Notes: generated by a model from the sequence alone, not told the origin. Positions 26,312 through 36,222 are shown, counted from the stretch's first letter. The stretch is DNA of 64,000 nt from Nitrospirillum sp034653355 (GCF_034653355.1 NZ_JAYEER010000001.1:868001-932000); one strand, 5' to 3'. Translations and numbers: made by a program.

Positions 26312-27757
26312 TCACTCCACCGCCGGCGCGGTCTCCGACCCGCCCAGCACCTTGAACAGGGTGACCCGGTTTTCCAGCAGCGACAGCTGCACGGAAATGC
26401 GGTTCTGCTGGGCGCTGTACAGGCTGCGCTGGGCGTCCAGCAGGGTCAGGAAGCTGTCGACGCCGCGATCGTAGCGCTTGGTCGACAGGTCGTAGGTCAG
26501 CTGGCTGGACTTCACCAGCGAGGTCTGGGCCGTCAGTTGACGATCCAGCGTGCCGCGCGCGGCCAGGGCGTCCGCCACCTCGCGGAAGGCGGTCTGCACC
26601 GCCTTCTCATAGTTGGCCACGTCGATGTCGCGGGTGGCCTTGGCGGAGTCCAGGTTGGCCTGGTTCTTCCCATTGTCGAAAATCGGCAGGCTGATGCTGG
26701 GGCCAAAGCTCCAGGCGCTGCTGCCCGGCGCGAACAGGTCGGTCAGGCCGGCGCTGGCTGTGCCGTAGCTGCCGGTCAGCGTGATCTGCGGGAAGAAGGC
26801 GGCGCGGGCGGCGCCGATGTTGGCGTTGGCCGCCTTCAGCGTGTGCTCGGCCTGACGGATGTCCGGCCGGCGCAGCACCAGGTCGGACGGCAGGCCGGCC
26901 GGCAGGTCGCCCAGCACGTCCTGGTCGTCCAGGCTGGCGCCCTCGACCTCCGCGTCGGTCAGGGGCGCCCCCACCAGCAGTTCCAGGGCGTTGCGGTCCT
27001 GCGCCACCAGGCGGGTGTATTGCTCCAGATTGGCGCGGGCGGTGTCGACGGATGTCTGCGACTGCGCCAGATCCAGGGCGGAACTGCTGCCCCGGTCGAA
27101 CATGCGCTTGTTGCGGTCGTACGTCGCCTCCTGGGTGCGCAGGGTGTCCTGCGTCAGGGCCAGCAACTGGCGGTCCGATACCAGGGTCAGGTAGGCGTTG
27201 GCCACCTCCGCGATCAGAGACAGGCGGGTACCGGCGGTGGCCTCGGTCGTCGCCAGGTACTGTTCCAGGGCCTGCTGTGACAGGCTGTGCACCCGGCCGA
27301 ACAGGTCCAGCTCGTACGAGGTGACGCTGACCTGGGCCTGGCTGCTGTTGGCCGTGACCGGCCTGCCGGTGACGCTTTGCGAGGCTGGAGTGCGGGACCG
27401 GGTGGTGCTGCCGCCGGCGTTCAGCGTCGGCAGGGTGGCCGCGTCCTGCACCCGGTATGTCGCTCGCGCCACCTCGATGTTCAGCAGGGCCACGCGCAGG
27501 TCGCGGTTGTTCTCCAGCGACTTGGCGATCAGGGCCTGCAGCCGGGGGCCGCGGAACACGGCCTTCCAACTGTCGGGACCTTGCAGGGGTGACGGCGCGC
27601 CGGATGCCCCCGCTGGTTCATACGCCTGGCCGGTGGGCCAGGTGCTGGGGACTGGGCTTTGCGGCCGAGTGTAGTCCGACGCCAGGGAGCAGGCTGTGGT
27701 GAGCAGCAGGGCGGTGATGGCCGCGATGCGCTTGGGGGTCGAAAACACGGTCATCAC
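26312..27757 (-). CDS. RND efflux outer-membrane factor (NodT/OprM type lipoprotein)
   Basis: 481 residues. Signal peptide with lipobox near LTTAC, followed by the two TolC-type repeats (coiled-coil helices around SYELDLFGRVHSLSQQ and SWSFGPSISLPIFDNGKNQANL). It forms the outer-membrane duct of a tripartite pump. Its ATG overlaps the stop of the permease gene (27754-27757), so pump parts are made together. Last gene of the operon. Confidence 0.93.
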   Translation of the reverse strand: MMTVFSTPKRIAAITALLLTTACSLASDYTRPQSPVPSTWPTGQAYEPAGASGAPSPLQGPDSWKAVFRGPRLQALIAKSLENNRDLRVALLNIEVARATYRVQDAATLPTLNAGGSTTRSRTPASQSVTGRPVTANSSQAQVSVTSYELDLFGRVHSLSQQALEQYLATTEATAGTRLSLIAEVANAYLTLVSDRQLLALTQDTLRTQEATYDRNKRMFDRGSSSALDLAQSQTSVDTARANLEQYTRLVAQDRNALELLVGAPLTDAEVEGASLDDQDVLGDLPAGLPSDLVLRRPDIRQAEHTLKAANANIGAARAAFFPQITLTGSYGTASAGLTDLFAPGSSAWSFGPSISLPIFDNGKNQANLDSAKATRDIDVANYEKAVQTAFREVADALAARGTLDRQLTAQTSLVKSSQLTYDLSTKRYDRGVDSFLTLLDAQRSLYSAQQNRISVQLSLLENRVTLFKVLGGSETAPAVE

Positions 27758-30700
27758 GGATGTCCTGCGGTGTCGTGGCCTTGGGCGCCGGGGGCGGGTG
27801 TGCCCGAGGCGGGTGTGCCGGGGGCGGGCCGCTTGCCGAAGCGCCGGAGGACCGAGACGAAGAAGACGGGGACGAAGAAGATGGCGAGGAAGGTGGCCGA
27901 GATCATGCCGCCCATCACGCCCACGCCGATGGCGTTCTGCCCGCCGGAGCCGGCGCCGTTGGCCACGGCCAGCGGCAACACGCCCAGGATGAAGGCGAAG
28001 GACGTCATCAGGATGGGACGCAGGCGCTGCCTGGCGGCGATGGTCACCGCGTCGATCAGCTCATGCCCGGCCTCGTACTGCTCCTTGGCGAACTCCACGA
28101 TCAGGATGGCGTTCTTGGCGGACAGGCCGATGGTCGTCAGCAGGCCGACCTGGAAGTAGACGTCGTTGTCCAGGCCGCGCAGGCTGGCCGCGGCCACCGC
28201 GCCGATGACGCCCAACGGCACCACCAGCATGACCGAGACCGGGATGGACCAGCTTTCATACAGGGCCGCCAGGCAGAGGAAGACGATGGCCAGCGAGATG
28301 GCGTAGAGGGCGGGGGCCTGCGAGCCCGACAGCCGTTCCTCGTACGACAGCCCGGTCCATTCGTACCCGATGCCCGGGGGCAGCTTTGCGGCCAGCTTTT
28401 CCATCTCCGCCATCGCCTCGCCGGTGCTGTGGCCGGGGGCCGGCACGCCCTGGATGTCGCGCGACGACACGCCGTTGTAACGCTCGAGCTGGGGTGAGCC
28501 GTACTGCCAATAGGCCGTGGTGAAGGAGGAGAACGGGACCATCTGGTTGCTGGAACCCCGCACGTACCAGCGGCTGATGTCGCTGGGCAGCATGCGGAAG
28601 GGGGCGTCCGACTGGGCGTAGACCTTCTTCACGCGGCCCTTGTCGATGAAGTCGTTGACATAGGACGAGCCCCAGGCGGTGGACAGGATGCCGTTGATGT
28701 CGGACAGTGACAGCCCCAGGGCCGTGGCCTTGGTCTGGTCGACCTTCACCCGCAGTTCGGGAACGTCCTCCAGGCCGTTGGGGTGGACCTGCATCAGCAC
28801 GGGGCTCTGCGCCGCCATGCCCAGCAGCTGGTTGCGCGCGGCCATCAGCTTTTCATGGCCCAGGCCGGCCCGGTCCACCAGTTCGAAGTCGAAGCCGGAG
28901 GCGTTGCCCAACTCGATCACCGCCGGCGGCAGGATGGTGTAGATGGAGGCGTCGCGGTAGGCCATCAGCTTCATCATCGCCCGCTGGGCGATGGCGCCGG
29001 CCTTCTGGTCGGGCCGGGACCGTTGCGACCAGTCGCGCAGGTTGACGAAGGCGAAGGCGGAGTTCTGGCCACGGCCGGCGAAGTTGAAGCCCACCACCGT
29101 GAACAGGCCGGCCACATTGTCCTTCTCATCGACCAGGAAGTGCTTTTCCATGGCCTTGGCCGCTTCCAGCGTGCGCTCGGCGGTGGCGCCGGGGGGCGTG
29201 GCGGCCTGCACGAACAGGAAGCCCTGGTCCTCATCCGGCAGGAAGCCGCTGGGGATGCGCATGAACAGGAAGACCATGCCCGCGACGATGACGCCATAGA
29301 CCAGCAGATAGCGCAGCGTGCGGCGGCTGACATGGCCGACGGCGCTGCCGTAGCCGTTGGACAGGCGGTTGAAGCCGCGGTTGAACCAGCCGAAGGGGCC
29401 CGTTTCCACGGCGCCGCTGCCGTGGTGGGCGGCGGGTTTCAGCAGGGTGGCGCACAAGGCCGGGGTCAGGACCAGGGCCACCAGCACCGACAGGCCCATG
29501 GCCGACACGATGGTCAGCGAGAACTGGCGGTAAATGGCGCCGGTGGACCCGGAGAAGAAGGCCATGGGCACGAACACGGCCGACAGCACCAGGGCGATGC
29601 CGATCAGGGCGCCCGTGATCTGCCCCATGGATTTGCGTGTGGCCTCGCGGGGGGACAGGCCCTCTTCCGCCATCACGCGCTCCACGTTCTCCACCACCAC
29701 GATGGCGTCGTCGACCAGCAGGCCGATGGCCAGCACCATGGCGAACATGGTCAGCGTGTTGATGGTGAAGCCGAAGGCCGACAGCACGCCGAAGGTGCCC
29801 AGCAGCACCACCGGCACGGCGATGGTGGGGATCAGCGTGGCCCGCCAGCTCTGCAGGAACACGAACATGACGATGAAGACCAGGACGATGGCTTCCAGCA
29901 GGGTTTCGACCACGTCATGGATGGACAGGCGCACGAACGGCGTCGTGTCGTAGGGGTAGGCGACCTCCAGCCCCTCGGGGAACAGGGGTCGCAGTTCCTC
30001 GATCTTGGCCTTGATGGCCTTTTCCACCTGCAGCGCGTTGGCGCCGGTGGTCAGCTTGATGGCCAGGCCGGCGCCCGGGTGGCCGTTATAGCGCGCCTGG
30101 GTCTCATAGCTGTTGCTGCCCAGCTCCACCCGCGCCACGTCCTTCAGCAGGACCTTGGACCCATCGGTGTTCACGCGCAGGATGATGTTGGCGAACTGCT
30201 CCGGCGTTTCCAGCCGGGTCTGGGCGATGATGGTGGCGTTCAGCTGCTGCTTCTGGACGGAGGGCAGGCCGCCGACCTGGCCGGCGGACACGGCCTTGTT
30301 CTGCACGCCGATGGCGGTGGTCACGTCGGCCGCCGTCATCTGCACGGCCGCCAGCTTGTTCGGGTCCAGCCAGACGCGCATGGCGTGCTGCGGCCCGAAC
30401 AGGGTGATGTCGCCGACGCCGTCCAGGCGGCTGATGGGGTCCTGCAGGTTGGACGCGACGAAGTCGCCGACGTCGGTGTCGCTCAACTGCCCGGTGGGGG
30501 AGAAGAAGGCCAGCACCATCAGGAAGTTCTTGGCGGACTTGCTGACCTGCACGCCCTGCTGCTGCACTTCGGTGGGCAGCAGCGGCGTCGCCAGCTGCAG
30601 CTTGTTCTGCACCTGCACCTGGGCGATGTCGGGGTCGGCCTCGGCGTTGAAGGTCAGGGTGATGGTGACGTTGCCCGAGCTGTCGCTGGTGGAGGACATG

Positions 30701-30930
30701 TAGCGAAGATGATCGATGCCGTTCATCTTCTGCTCGATCACCTGGGTGACCGTGTCCTCCAGCGTCTTGGCCGAGGCGCCGGGATAGCTGGCGGTGATGG
30801 CCACGGACGGGGGCGCGATGCGGGGGAACTGCTCGATGGGCAGGGTGTTGATGGCCAGCGCGCCCGCCATCATGATGACGATGGCGATGACCCAGGCGAA
30901 CACGGGCCTGTCGATGAAGAATTTTGACAT
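27754..30930 (-). CDS. RND multidrug efflux permease (HAE1/AcrB-MexB family)
   Basis: 1058 residues, normal for HAE1 pumps. Starts MSKFFIDRPVFAWVIAIVIM, twelve membrane segments in the usual 1+5+1+5 arrangement with two large periplasmic loops. The proton-relay motif in TM4 is present (GLLVDDAIVVVENVERVM with the Asp pair) and the TM10 lysine segment reads IGLSAKNAILIVEFAKE. It moves hydrophobic compounds from the periplasm or membrane through the partner duct using the proton gradient. Second gene of the operon, 15 nt after the adaptor gene. A TetR gene lies divergently beyond the adaptor. Confidence 0.95.
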   Translation of the reverse strand: MSKFFIDRPVFAWVIAIVIMMAGALAINTLPIEQFPRIAPPSVAITASYPGASAKTLEDTVTQVIEQKMNGIDHLRYMSSTSDSSGNVTITLTFNAEADPDIAQVQVQNKLQLATPLLPTEVQQQGVQVSKSAKNFLMVLAFFSPTGQLSDTDVGDFVASNLQDPISRLDGVGDITLFGPQHAMRVWLDPNKLAAVQMTAADVTTAIGVQNKAVSAGQVGGLPSVQKQQLNATIIAQTRLETPEQFANIILRVNTDGSKVLLKDVARVELGSNSYETQARYNGHPGAGLAIKLTTGANALQVEKAIKAKIEELRPLFPEGLEVAYPYDTTPFVRLSIHDVVETLLEAIVLVFIVMFVFLQSWRATLIPTIAVPVVLLGTFGVLSAFGFTINTLTMFAMVLAIGLLVDDAIVVVENVERVMAEEGLSPREATRKSMGQITGALIGIALVLSAVFVPMAFFSGSTGAIYRQFSLTIVSAMGLSVLVALVLTPALCATLLKPAAHHGSGAVETGPFGWFNRGFNRLSNGYGSAVGHVSRRTLRYLLVYGVIVAGMVFLFMRIPSGFLPDEDQGFLFVQAATPPGATAERTLEAAKAMEKHFLVDEKDNVAGLFTVVGFNFAGRGQNSAFAFVNLRDWSQRSRPDQKAGAIAQRAMMKLMAYRDASIYTILPPAVIELGNASGFDFELVDRAGLGHEKLMAARNQLLGMAAQSPVLMQVHPNGLEDVPELRVKVDQTKATALGLSLSDINGILSTAWGSSYVNDFIDKGRVKKVYAQSDAPFRMLPSDISRWYVRGSSNQMVPFSSFTTAYWQYGSPQLERYNGVSSRDIQGVPAPGHSTGEAMAEMEKLAAKLPPGIGYEWTGLSYEERLSGSQAPALYAISLAIVFLCLAALYESWSIPVSVMLVVPLGVIGAVAAASLRGLDNDVYFQVGLLTTIGLSAKNAILIVEFAKEQYEAGHELIDAVTIAARQRLRPILMTSFAFILGVLPLAVANGAGSGGQNAIGVGVMGGMISATFLAIFFVPVFFVSVLRRFGKRPAPGTPASGTPAPGAQGHDTAGHP

Positions 30931-30945
30931 GGGGTGGACCCTGCC

Positions 30946-32127
30946 TTACAGCGGCTGCGGGGTGGCGGGGGCTGCGGCCTGGGGCTTCACCTCGTCCGCT
31001 TTCACGTCCGCGCCGGGGCGCAGGCGCTGAACGCCTTCCACCACCACGCGGTCACCGGCATTCAGGCCGCCGGTCACCACCCACTTGTCGCCCTGCGCTT
31101 GGGTGGTGGTGACGGGGCGGACGGTCGCCTTGTTGTCCTGGCCCACGACCCAGACGGTGGTGCCGCCATCGGCGCCGCGCACCACGGCCTGCTGTGGCAC
31201 CAGCATGGCCTGGTCGCGCACGCCTTCCTCCACCCGCGCCCGGACGAACAGTCCCGGCAGCAATTCCGCCTTGGGATTGGGCACGGTGGCGCGCAGCGTG
31301 ACCATGCCCGTGGTCTGGTCCACGGTCACGTCCGCGAATTGCAGGCGGCCAGGCTCACCGTAGGGTTGGTCGCCCAGGCCGTCGATCAGCAGGCTGATGG
31401 GGGCGTCGCCCGCGGTGGCGCCCTTCACATGGCCGGCGGCGATCTCCCGGCGCAGCCGCATCAGGTCGACGCTGGACTGGGTGACGTCGACATACAGCGG
31501 ATCCAGCTGCTGCACGGTGGCCAGCGCCGTGGTCTGGTCGGCGGTGACCAGCGCCCCCTCCGTCACCGACGAACGGCCGACGCGGCCGCTGATGGGGGAG
31601 TAGACGCGGGTGTAGTCCAGGTTGATCTGGGCCGTCTTGACCTGGGCCCGGGCGGCGTCCACCGCCGCCAGGTCGGTCGCCAGGCTGGCCGTGATGTCGT
31701 CGTAGTCCTGCTTGGACACGGCGTTGACCGTCACCAGGTCGGCATAACGCTCCGCCTTGGCCTTGACCGATTTCACCGTGGCCTCCGCCTGGGCCAGGCT
31801 GGCCTTGGCGCTGGCCAGCGTCGCCTCGTAGGGGGCGGGATCGATCTGGTACAGCTGCTGGCCGGCCTTGACGTCGCCACCTTCGGTGAACAGCCGCTTC
31901 AGGATGACGCCGCTGACCTGGGGGCGCACCTCCGCCACGCGGAAGGCGGATGTGCGGCCGGTCAGCTCGGTCGACAGGGTCACGGGCTGGGGCGCCACGG
32001 TGACGACCCCCACGGAGACGGGCCCCTGTGGGGGCGGCGCCTGTTTCTTCTCGCCGCAACCGGCCAGCGTCACCGCCGCCACCGATAGCGTCGCCACCAA
32101 GGCCACCCTGGGAATAGTGAGCGTCAT
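30946..32127 (-). CDS. RND efflux periplasmic adaptor (MFP/AcrA family lipoprotein)
   Basis: 393 residues from ATG 32127, preceded by GGAAGAGG; a GTG at 32142 would only add MEEAL. Lipobox TLAGC near residue 20, then lipoyl halves (QVSGVILKRLFTEGGDVKAGQ...), a coiled-coil hairpin and beta-barrel regions as in AcrA/MexA. It bridges permease and outer-membrane factor. First gene of the operon; the 243-bp divergent region to the tetR gene carries a 21-bp palindrome that probably controls both. Confidence 0.93.
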   Translation of the reverse strand: MTLTIPRVALVATLSVAAVTLAGCGEKKQAPPPQGPVSVGVVTVAPQPVTLSTELTGRTSAFRVAEVRPQVSGVILKRLFTEGGDVKAGQQLYQIDPAPYEATLASAKASLAQAEATVKSVKAKAERYADLVTVNAVSKQDYDDITASLATDLAAVDAARAQVKTAQINLDYTRVYSPISGRVGRSSVTEGALVTADQTTALATVQQLDPLYVDVTQSSVDLMRLRREIAAGHVKGATAGDAPISLLIDGLGDQPYGEPGRLQFADVTVDQTTGMVTLRATVPNPKAELLPGLFVRARVEEGVRDQAMLVPQQAVVRGADGGTTVWVVGQDNKATVRPVTTTQAQGDKWVVTGGLNAGDRVVVEGVQRLRPGADVKADEVKPQAAAPATPQPL

Positions 32128-32299
32128 CAAAGCCTCTTCCACCGAAAGTCAGCCCCGCCCCGACCATCCCTTCGGGTGCCGCCGAAACGCGCGGGCAAAA
32201 CGCGTTTCAGCCGGGACAACCCGGGGGTGGTAAGGGAACGGGGAAAAAGATAGGCAAGATGCAAGGAACGGAAGCCCCGTCCTTGCCCGATGATGTTCA

Positions 32300-32320
32300 T
32301 GTACTGTATCATACAGTACA
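32300..32320. promoter_or_regulatory. Perfect 21-bp palindrome, candidate TetR operator
   Basis: TGTACTGTAT at 32300-32309 and its exact reverse complement ATACAGTACA at 32311-32320 flank a single C. The site sits between the divergent efflux operon (start 32127) and the TetR-type gene (start 32370), 50 bp from the latter. Odd-centred palindromes of this size are usual for TetR/AcrR repressors, so autoregulation and drug-induced derepression of the pump are expected. Confidence 0.75.
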
Positions 32321-32369
32321 GTCCTGTGACGGGCGTCACCGGGGCCTTTGATTAAGCTATGAAAAAACG

Positions 32370-33074
32370 ATGACCCCCTCTGCCCACGCCCCACTGTCCC
32401 CCTTGACCGGGACGCCCGATGCGCCATCCGGCGTCCCTTCCGGATCCGATGCGACGCCTGCACCCAAGCTGGGCCGCCGGGCGGAGGCCCGGCGCGGCGC
32501 CATGATGGACGCGGCGTTGAAGGTCTTCATGGAAAAGGGGTTCGAGCGCGCGACCCTGGGCGATATCGTGGCCCTGTCCGGCGGGTCCCGCGCCACGCTT
32601 TACGAACTGTTCGGCGGCAAGGAAGGACTGTTCCTGGCGGTGCTGGAGGTGGTGACCGGCCACATCAGCCAGCTGATGAACGACATCGCCGAAAGCTGCG
32701 GCCCGCCGGAAGAGGTGCTGGTTCAGTTCGGCACCTCGCTCCTGGAGGCATTGGTACAGCCGGACGTCATGGCCATGAACCGCATCCTGGTGGCGGAGGG
32801 GCGGCTGTTCCCCGACCAGTTGGAGGGCTTCTTCCGCACAGGGCCCGACCAGTCCCGCGACAAGGTGGCGAACTATCTGCGCCGGGCGGCGGACCAGGGG
32901 CTGGTCGTGGTGGATGACCCCGTCACCGCCGCCCGCATCTTCTTCGGCATGGTCACGGCGGGGTATTCGTTCGAGGGCCAGATCAACCCGGCCCGTCTGG
33001 GCGACGCCGCCTACCGCCACACCTACGTCCAGCAGGTGGTGCACCTGTTCCTTCACGGCTTGTGCCCGCGCTGA
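32370..33074 (+). CDS. TetR/AcrR family repressor of the RND efflux operon
   Basis: 234 residues. After a Pro/Ala/Ser-rich N-terminal tail of ~35 residues comes the helix-turn-helix: MMDAALKVFMEKGFERATLG, then the recognition helix SGGSRATLYELFGGKEGLF. The C-terminal ligand-binding part resembles AefR-type domains (NRILVAEGRLFPDQLEGFF). Divergent orientation to the pump operon and the palindrome between them make it the likely local repressor. An ATG at 32359 is in another frame; the chosen start gives the full protein. Confidence 0.9.
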   Translation: MTPSAHAPLSPLTGTPDAPSGVPSGSDATPAPKLGRRAEARRGAMMDAALKVFMEKGFERATLGDIVALSGGSRATLYELFGGKEGLFLAVLEVVTGHISQLMNDIAESCGPPEEVLVQFGTSLLEALVQPDVMAMNRILVAEGRLFPDQLEGFFRTGPDQSRDKVANYLRRAADQGLVVVDDPVTAARIFFGMVTAGYSFEGQINPARLGDAAYRHTYVQQVVHLFLHGLCPR

Positions 33075-33080
33075 GGCCCC

Positions 33081-33353
33081 TCAGCCATGCTGGCGGCGTT
33101 GGTTCAGCTGGACGAACAGGACGGCCAGGGCGGCGGCCGCGGCGGCGAAGGGCGCGCCGATGATCCACGCCATCAGGAAGATGTACTGCGACACGTTCAG
33201 CAGCATCAGGACCAGGGCCAACAGGACGATGGCGCCCAGGGCCGCGATGGCCATGGACCAGCTGACGATGGACAGGCAGGCGACCGTGGGGTCGCTGGTG
33301 TCGACACTGACGATTTCACCGTCGTCGGTCGAACTGTCACTGGCGCCGGTCAT
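33081..33353 (-). CDS. Small membrane protein of unknown function
   Basis: 90 residues. An acidic, Ser/Asp/Thr-rich N-terminal tail of ~25 residues is followed by two or three hydrophobic segments (IVSWSMAIAALGAIVLLALV; IFLMAWIIGAPFAAAAAALA) and a short basic end QLNQRRQHG. I recognise no family. Ends only 6 bp from the tetR stop on the other strand. Confidence 0.6.
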   Translation of the reverse strand: MTGASDSSTDDGEIVSVDTSDPTVACLSIVSWSMAIAALGAIVLLALVLMLLNVSQYIFLMAWIIGAPFAAAAAALAVLFVQLNQRRQHG

Positions 33354-33509
33354 TTCGCATCCAGTAGTTTTGTCTCCCGTCTGTGAAGAATATCACTCCG
33401 CCCCATAGAATCCAGGGGTCTGCCGCCTATCCCTGCGTATGGATGTAGGCGTCCCGGTGAAGGGTGGGACGCGATCGGCCTTGGCGTTCCCGGGCCGGAC
33501 GCGGTAGTC

Positions 33510-34211
33510 ATGGGGCGCAGCAGGCTCCGCGCCGTTCTCCAACCGCCGTTATCGATCCCCGTGACCGTGTCAGACACCGCCTCAGACGCCACTCTCGCCT
33601 CCGGCCCGCCCCAGGGCCCCGCCCCGACCGGCCGGGCGGCGGCCATGCGCATGCGGTTGATGCAGGCGGGGGCCGAACTGTTGGGCGAGGTGGGGATCGA
33701 GCGCATCTCCACCAACCAGGTGGCCAGCCGCGCCGGGGTGACACCGCCCGTCTTCTATCGCCATTTTAAGGACAAGTACGACCTGCTGGCGGCCCTGGGC
33801 AGCACCCTGATGGAGGCCCAGAACGACATCCTCTATGAGTGGCTGGAGCGCAGCGCGCCCGCGGGTTTTGAAGAGCTGATGGGGGCCCACTACCAATTCC
33901 TGCTGTCCACCATCCAGGCCACGGCCGAGATGCCGGGGGCGGTGTGGATCATGCGGGCGCTGCGCGCCGTGCCCTCGCTGACCGCCGTCCGCCTGGCCTC
34001 GCACGAGATGGTCACCGACCGCATCTGCCGCGCCATGGGCCCGCTGTTGCCCGACATGGACCCGGCCGAATTGCGCCTGCGCACCCGCATCGCCGTGGAT
34101 GCGGGCTACGCCGCCGTGGAGATGGCGCTGGACGACCCCAGCATGTCGCCCGAAAGCGTCTGCCGCGCCCTGACCCAGATGTGGCTGGGCGGCCTGCGCC
34201 ACGGGGTGTGA
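33510..34211 (+). CDS. TetR/AcrR family transcriptional regulator
   Basis: 233 residues from ATG 33510; GTG codons at 33561 and 33567 are alternative starts that would remove a weakly structured leader. The helix-turn-helix reads MQAGAELLGEVGIERISTNQ with recognition segment RAGVTPPVFYRHFKDKYDLL. The C-terminal domain is helical and of no recognised ligand class. It may control the small membrane protein gene (divergent, 33353) or the SDR gene that converges on it, but no operator was identified. Confidence 0.85.
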   Translation: MGRSRLRAVLQPPLSIPVTVSDTASDATLASGPPQGPAPTGRAAAMRMRLMQAGAELLGEVGIERISTNQVASRAGVTPPVFYRHFKDKYDLLAALGSTLMEAQNDILYEWLERSAPAGFEELMGAHYQFLLSTIQATAEMPGAVWIMRALRAVPSLTAVRLASHEMVTDRICRAMGPLLPDMDPAELRLRTRIAVDAGYAAVEMALDDPSMSPESVCRALTQMWLGGLRHGV

Positions 34212-34231
34212 CGCAGGCCGCCCGTACCGGA

Positions 34232-35071
34232 TCAGCGTGGCATGAACCGGTCGCGCATCAGGGCCATGTAGGCCTCCTCCGACGTTTCGCGGCGGGCGGC
34301 GATCAGCGGCTTGATGTCATCCGTCGCGACATAGCGCAGCTGGTCCGTGCCGTCGGTGGCGGCGGTATGGATCACCTCCGCCACGCCGTCCGGCGTGGTG
34401 CCGGCCAGGGAATTGCGCCAGCCTTCGAAAAAGGCGTCCAGCTTGGTGACGAAGGGACGGTAATCGGCCAGGTCCGCCTGCGCGCCCGCCTCCGTCCCGC
34501 TACGGGGGCCGAAGTTGGTGCTGGTGACGCCGCCCGGCTCCACCAGCTTCACCGTCACGCCGACGCTGGCCAGTTCGAACGACAGCGCCTCGGAGAAGCC
34601 CTCCAGCGCGAACTTGCTGGCGCAGTACAGCGACATCAGGGGCAGGCCGAAGGCGCCGGCACCGGAGCTGATGTTGATGATGGTGCCGGCGCCATTCTCG
34701 CGGAAATGGGGCAGGATGGCGCGGGTCACGTCCATGACGCCGAAGACGTTGACCTCGAATTGCTCCGCCACCTTGGCCACGGGCGTGGCCTCGAACACGC
34801 CGAACAGGCCGAAGCCGGCGTTGTTCACCAGCGTGTCGATGCGGCCGAAGCGGGTTAGGCCGGCGTCGATGGCGGCGGCGATGCTGTCCCGGTCCTGCAC
34901 GTCCAGACGGGTGACCAGCACATTATCCAGCGCGCCCAGGCCGGGGTCCCGGGCGGGGTCGCGCATGGTGGCGATGACGTTCCAGCCGCGTGCGGCGAAC
35001 AGCCGGGCGGTGGTTTCCCCGAAGCCGGAGGAACAGCCGGTGATCAGGATGGTCTTTGCGGGGGTGCCCAT
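34232..35071 (-). CDS. SDR family oxidoreductase
   Basis: 279 residues from ATG 35071, which follows AAGGAG; the open frame extends to 35227 but runs across the lysR promoter region. Classical SDR: TGCSSGFGETTARLF (TGxxxGxG), NNAGFGLFG (NNAG), catalytic Ser and YCASK (YxxxK) near residue 155. NAD(P)-dependent alcohol/ketone oxidoreductase of unknown substrate. Divergent from a LysR regulator gene, the usual arrangement for regulator and target. Confidence 0.9.
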   Translation of the reverse strand: MGTPAKTILITGCSSGFGETTARLFAARGWNVIATMRDPARDPGLGALDNVLVTRLDVQDRDSIAAAIDAGLTRFGRIDTLVNNAGFGLFGVFEATPVAKVAEQFEVNVFGVMDVTRAILPHFRENGAGTIINISSGAGAFGLPLMSLYCASKFALEGFSEALSFELASVGVTVKLVEPGGVTSTNFGPRSGTEAGAQADLADYRPFVTKLDAFFEGWRNSLAGTTPDGVAEVIHTAATDGTDQLRYVATDDIKPLIAARRETSEEAYMALMRDRFMPR

Positions 35072-35173
35072 GGTCCAGGGTCTCCTTGAAGGGTCGAGAC
35101 CGCTGATGTAATGCGCCATCACTGATGCGATAATCGGCGCAATCTTGCATGACTTGATGAAGGATGCCGTACA

Positions 35174-36091
35174 GTGGCGAGCCTGGCCCTGAATGAACTG
35201 GCCGCCCTGGCGGCGGTGGCGGAGCATCGCAGCTTCCGCGCGGCGGCGGCGGCCATCGGCGCCTCCCCCTCCTCACTCAGCCACCGGGTGGCGGCCATGG
35301 AACGCCAGCTGGGCGTGCGCCTGTTCAACCGCACCACCCGCAGCGTGGCCCTGACCGAGGCGGGGGAGCAGTTCCTGGCCCGGGTGATGCCGGCCTTGCG
35401 TGAGATCGCCGACGCGGTGGAGACGGTCAACCGCTTCCGCGACACCCCCGCCGGCCTGCTGCGTCTCAATACCTCGGAGGAGGCTGCGGCGCGCATGCTG
35501 CCCCTGGTGCTGGACTTCATGGCCCGCTACCCGGACATGCGGGTCGATCTGGCGACCGAAGGGCGCATGATCGACATCGTCGCCTCCGGCTTCGATGCCG
35601 GTTTCCGCACCACCGATGCCGTGCCCGAGGACATGGTGGCCATCCCCGTGGGGCCGGAGGAGGGGTGGGCCGTGGTGGCCACACCCGCCTATTTCCAGGC
35701 TTATGGCACCCCCCGGGTACCGGCCGACCTGCTGCGTCACGACTGCATCCGCGCCCGCTTGCCCAGCGGCACCATCTACCGCTGGGAATTCACGCCCCGG
35801 GGCGGCCCAGCGGGGGGTGAGGAGATCCGCATCGACGTGCCGGGGCGCCTGACCCTGGGCAGCCATGCCCTATGCCTGCACGCCGCCCGCGCCGGCGCCG
35901 GCATCGCCTATGTCAGCCTGCGCGACGTCGCGGCCGACCTCGCCGGTGGCCGCTTGGCCCGCGCGCTGGCCGACTGGACGCCGCCCTCGCCGGGCCTGGC
36001 GCTGTACTACCCCCGCCAGCGCCTGCCCTCCGCCGGCCTCAAGGCCTTCATCGACCATGCCAGGGCCTGGCGGGCGACGGATCAGGGATAA
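35174..36091 (+). CDS. LysR family transcriptional regulator
   Basis: 305 residues from GTG 35174, with AAGGA nine bases upstream. The N-terminal winged helix-turn-helix is clear (LAAVAEHRSFRAAAAAIGAS, LSHRVAAMERQLGVRLFNRT), followed by the periplasmic-binding-type effector domain. Close in style to the CrgA/DsdC-like group that often controls an adjacent oxidoreductase. The target is probably the divergent SDR gene at 34232, with which it shares a 102-bp spacer. Confidence 0.9.
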   Translation: MASLALNELAALAAVAEHRSFRAAAAAIGASPSSLSHRVAAMERQLGVRLFNRTTRSVALTEAGEQFLARVMPALREIADAVETVNRFRDTPAGLLRLNTSEEAAARMLPLVLDFMARYPDMRVDLATEGRMIDIVASGFDAGFRTTDAVPEDMVAIPVGPEEGWAVVATPAYFQAYGTPRVPADLLRHDCIRARLPSGTIYRWEFTPRGGPAGGEEIRIDVPGRLTLGSHALCLHAARAGAGIAYVSLRDVAADLAGGRLARALADWTPPSPGLALYYPRQRLPSAGLKAFIDHARAWRATDQG

Positions 36092-36222
36092 GGGGCCGGC
36101 TGGCTGAAGACCCCGCGCTGTCAGTTCCCCCTTGCCAGCCCCACCATCTTTAGTTATCACTAACCATAGTTAGCGATGACTAACGCCGTGACCACGCAGA
36201 CGGGACGGCGACGGGGAGTTTC

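Noticed and set aside
28783..30927. Long open frame on the plus strand (714 codons) opposite the RND permease
   Set aside because: Antisense shadow of a high-GC gene: the product is Gly/His/Gln-rich, has no domain, and the minus-strand permease is unmistakable.
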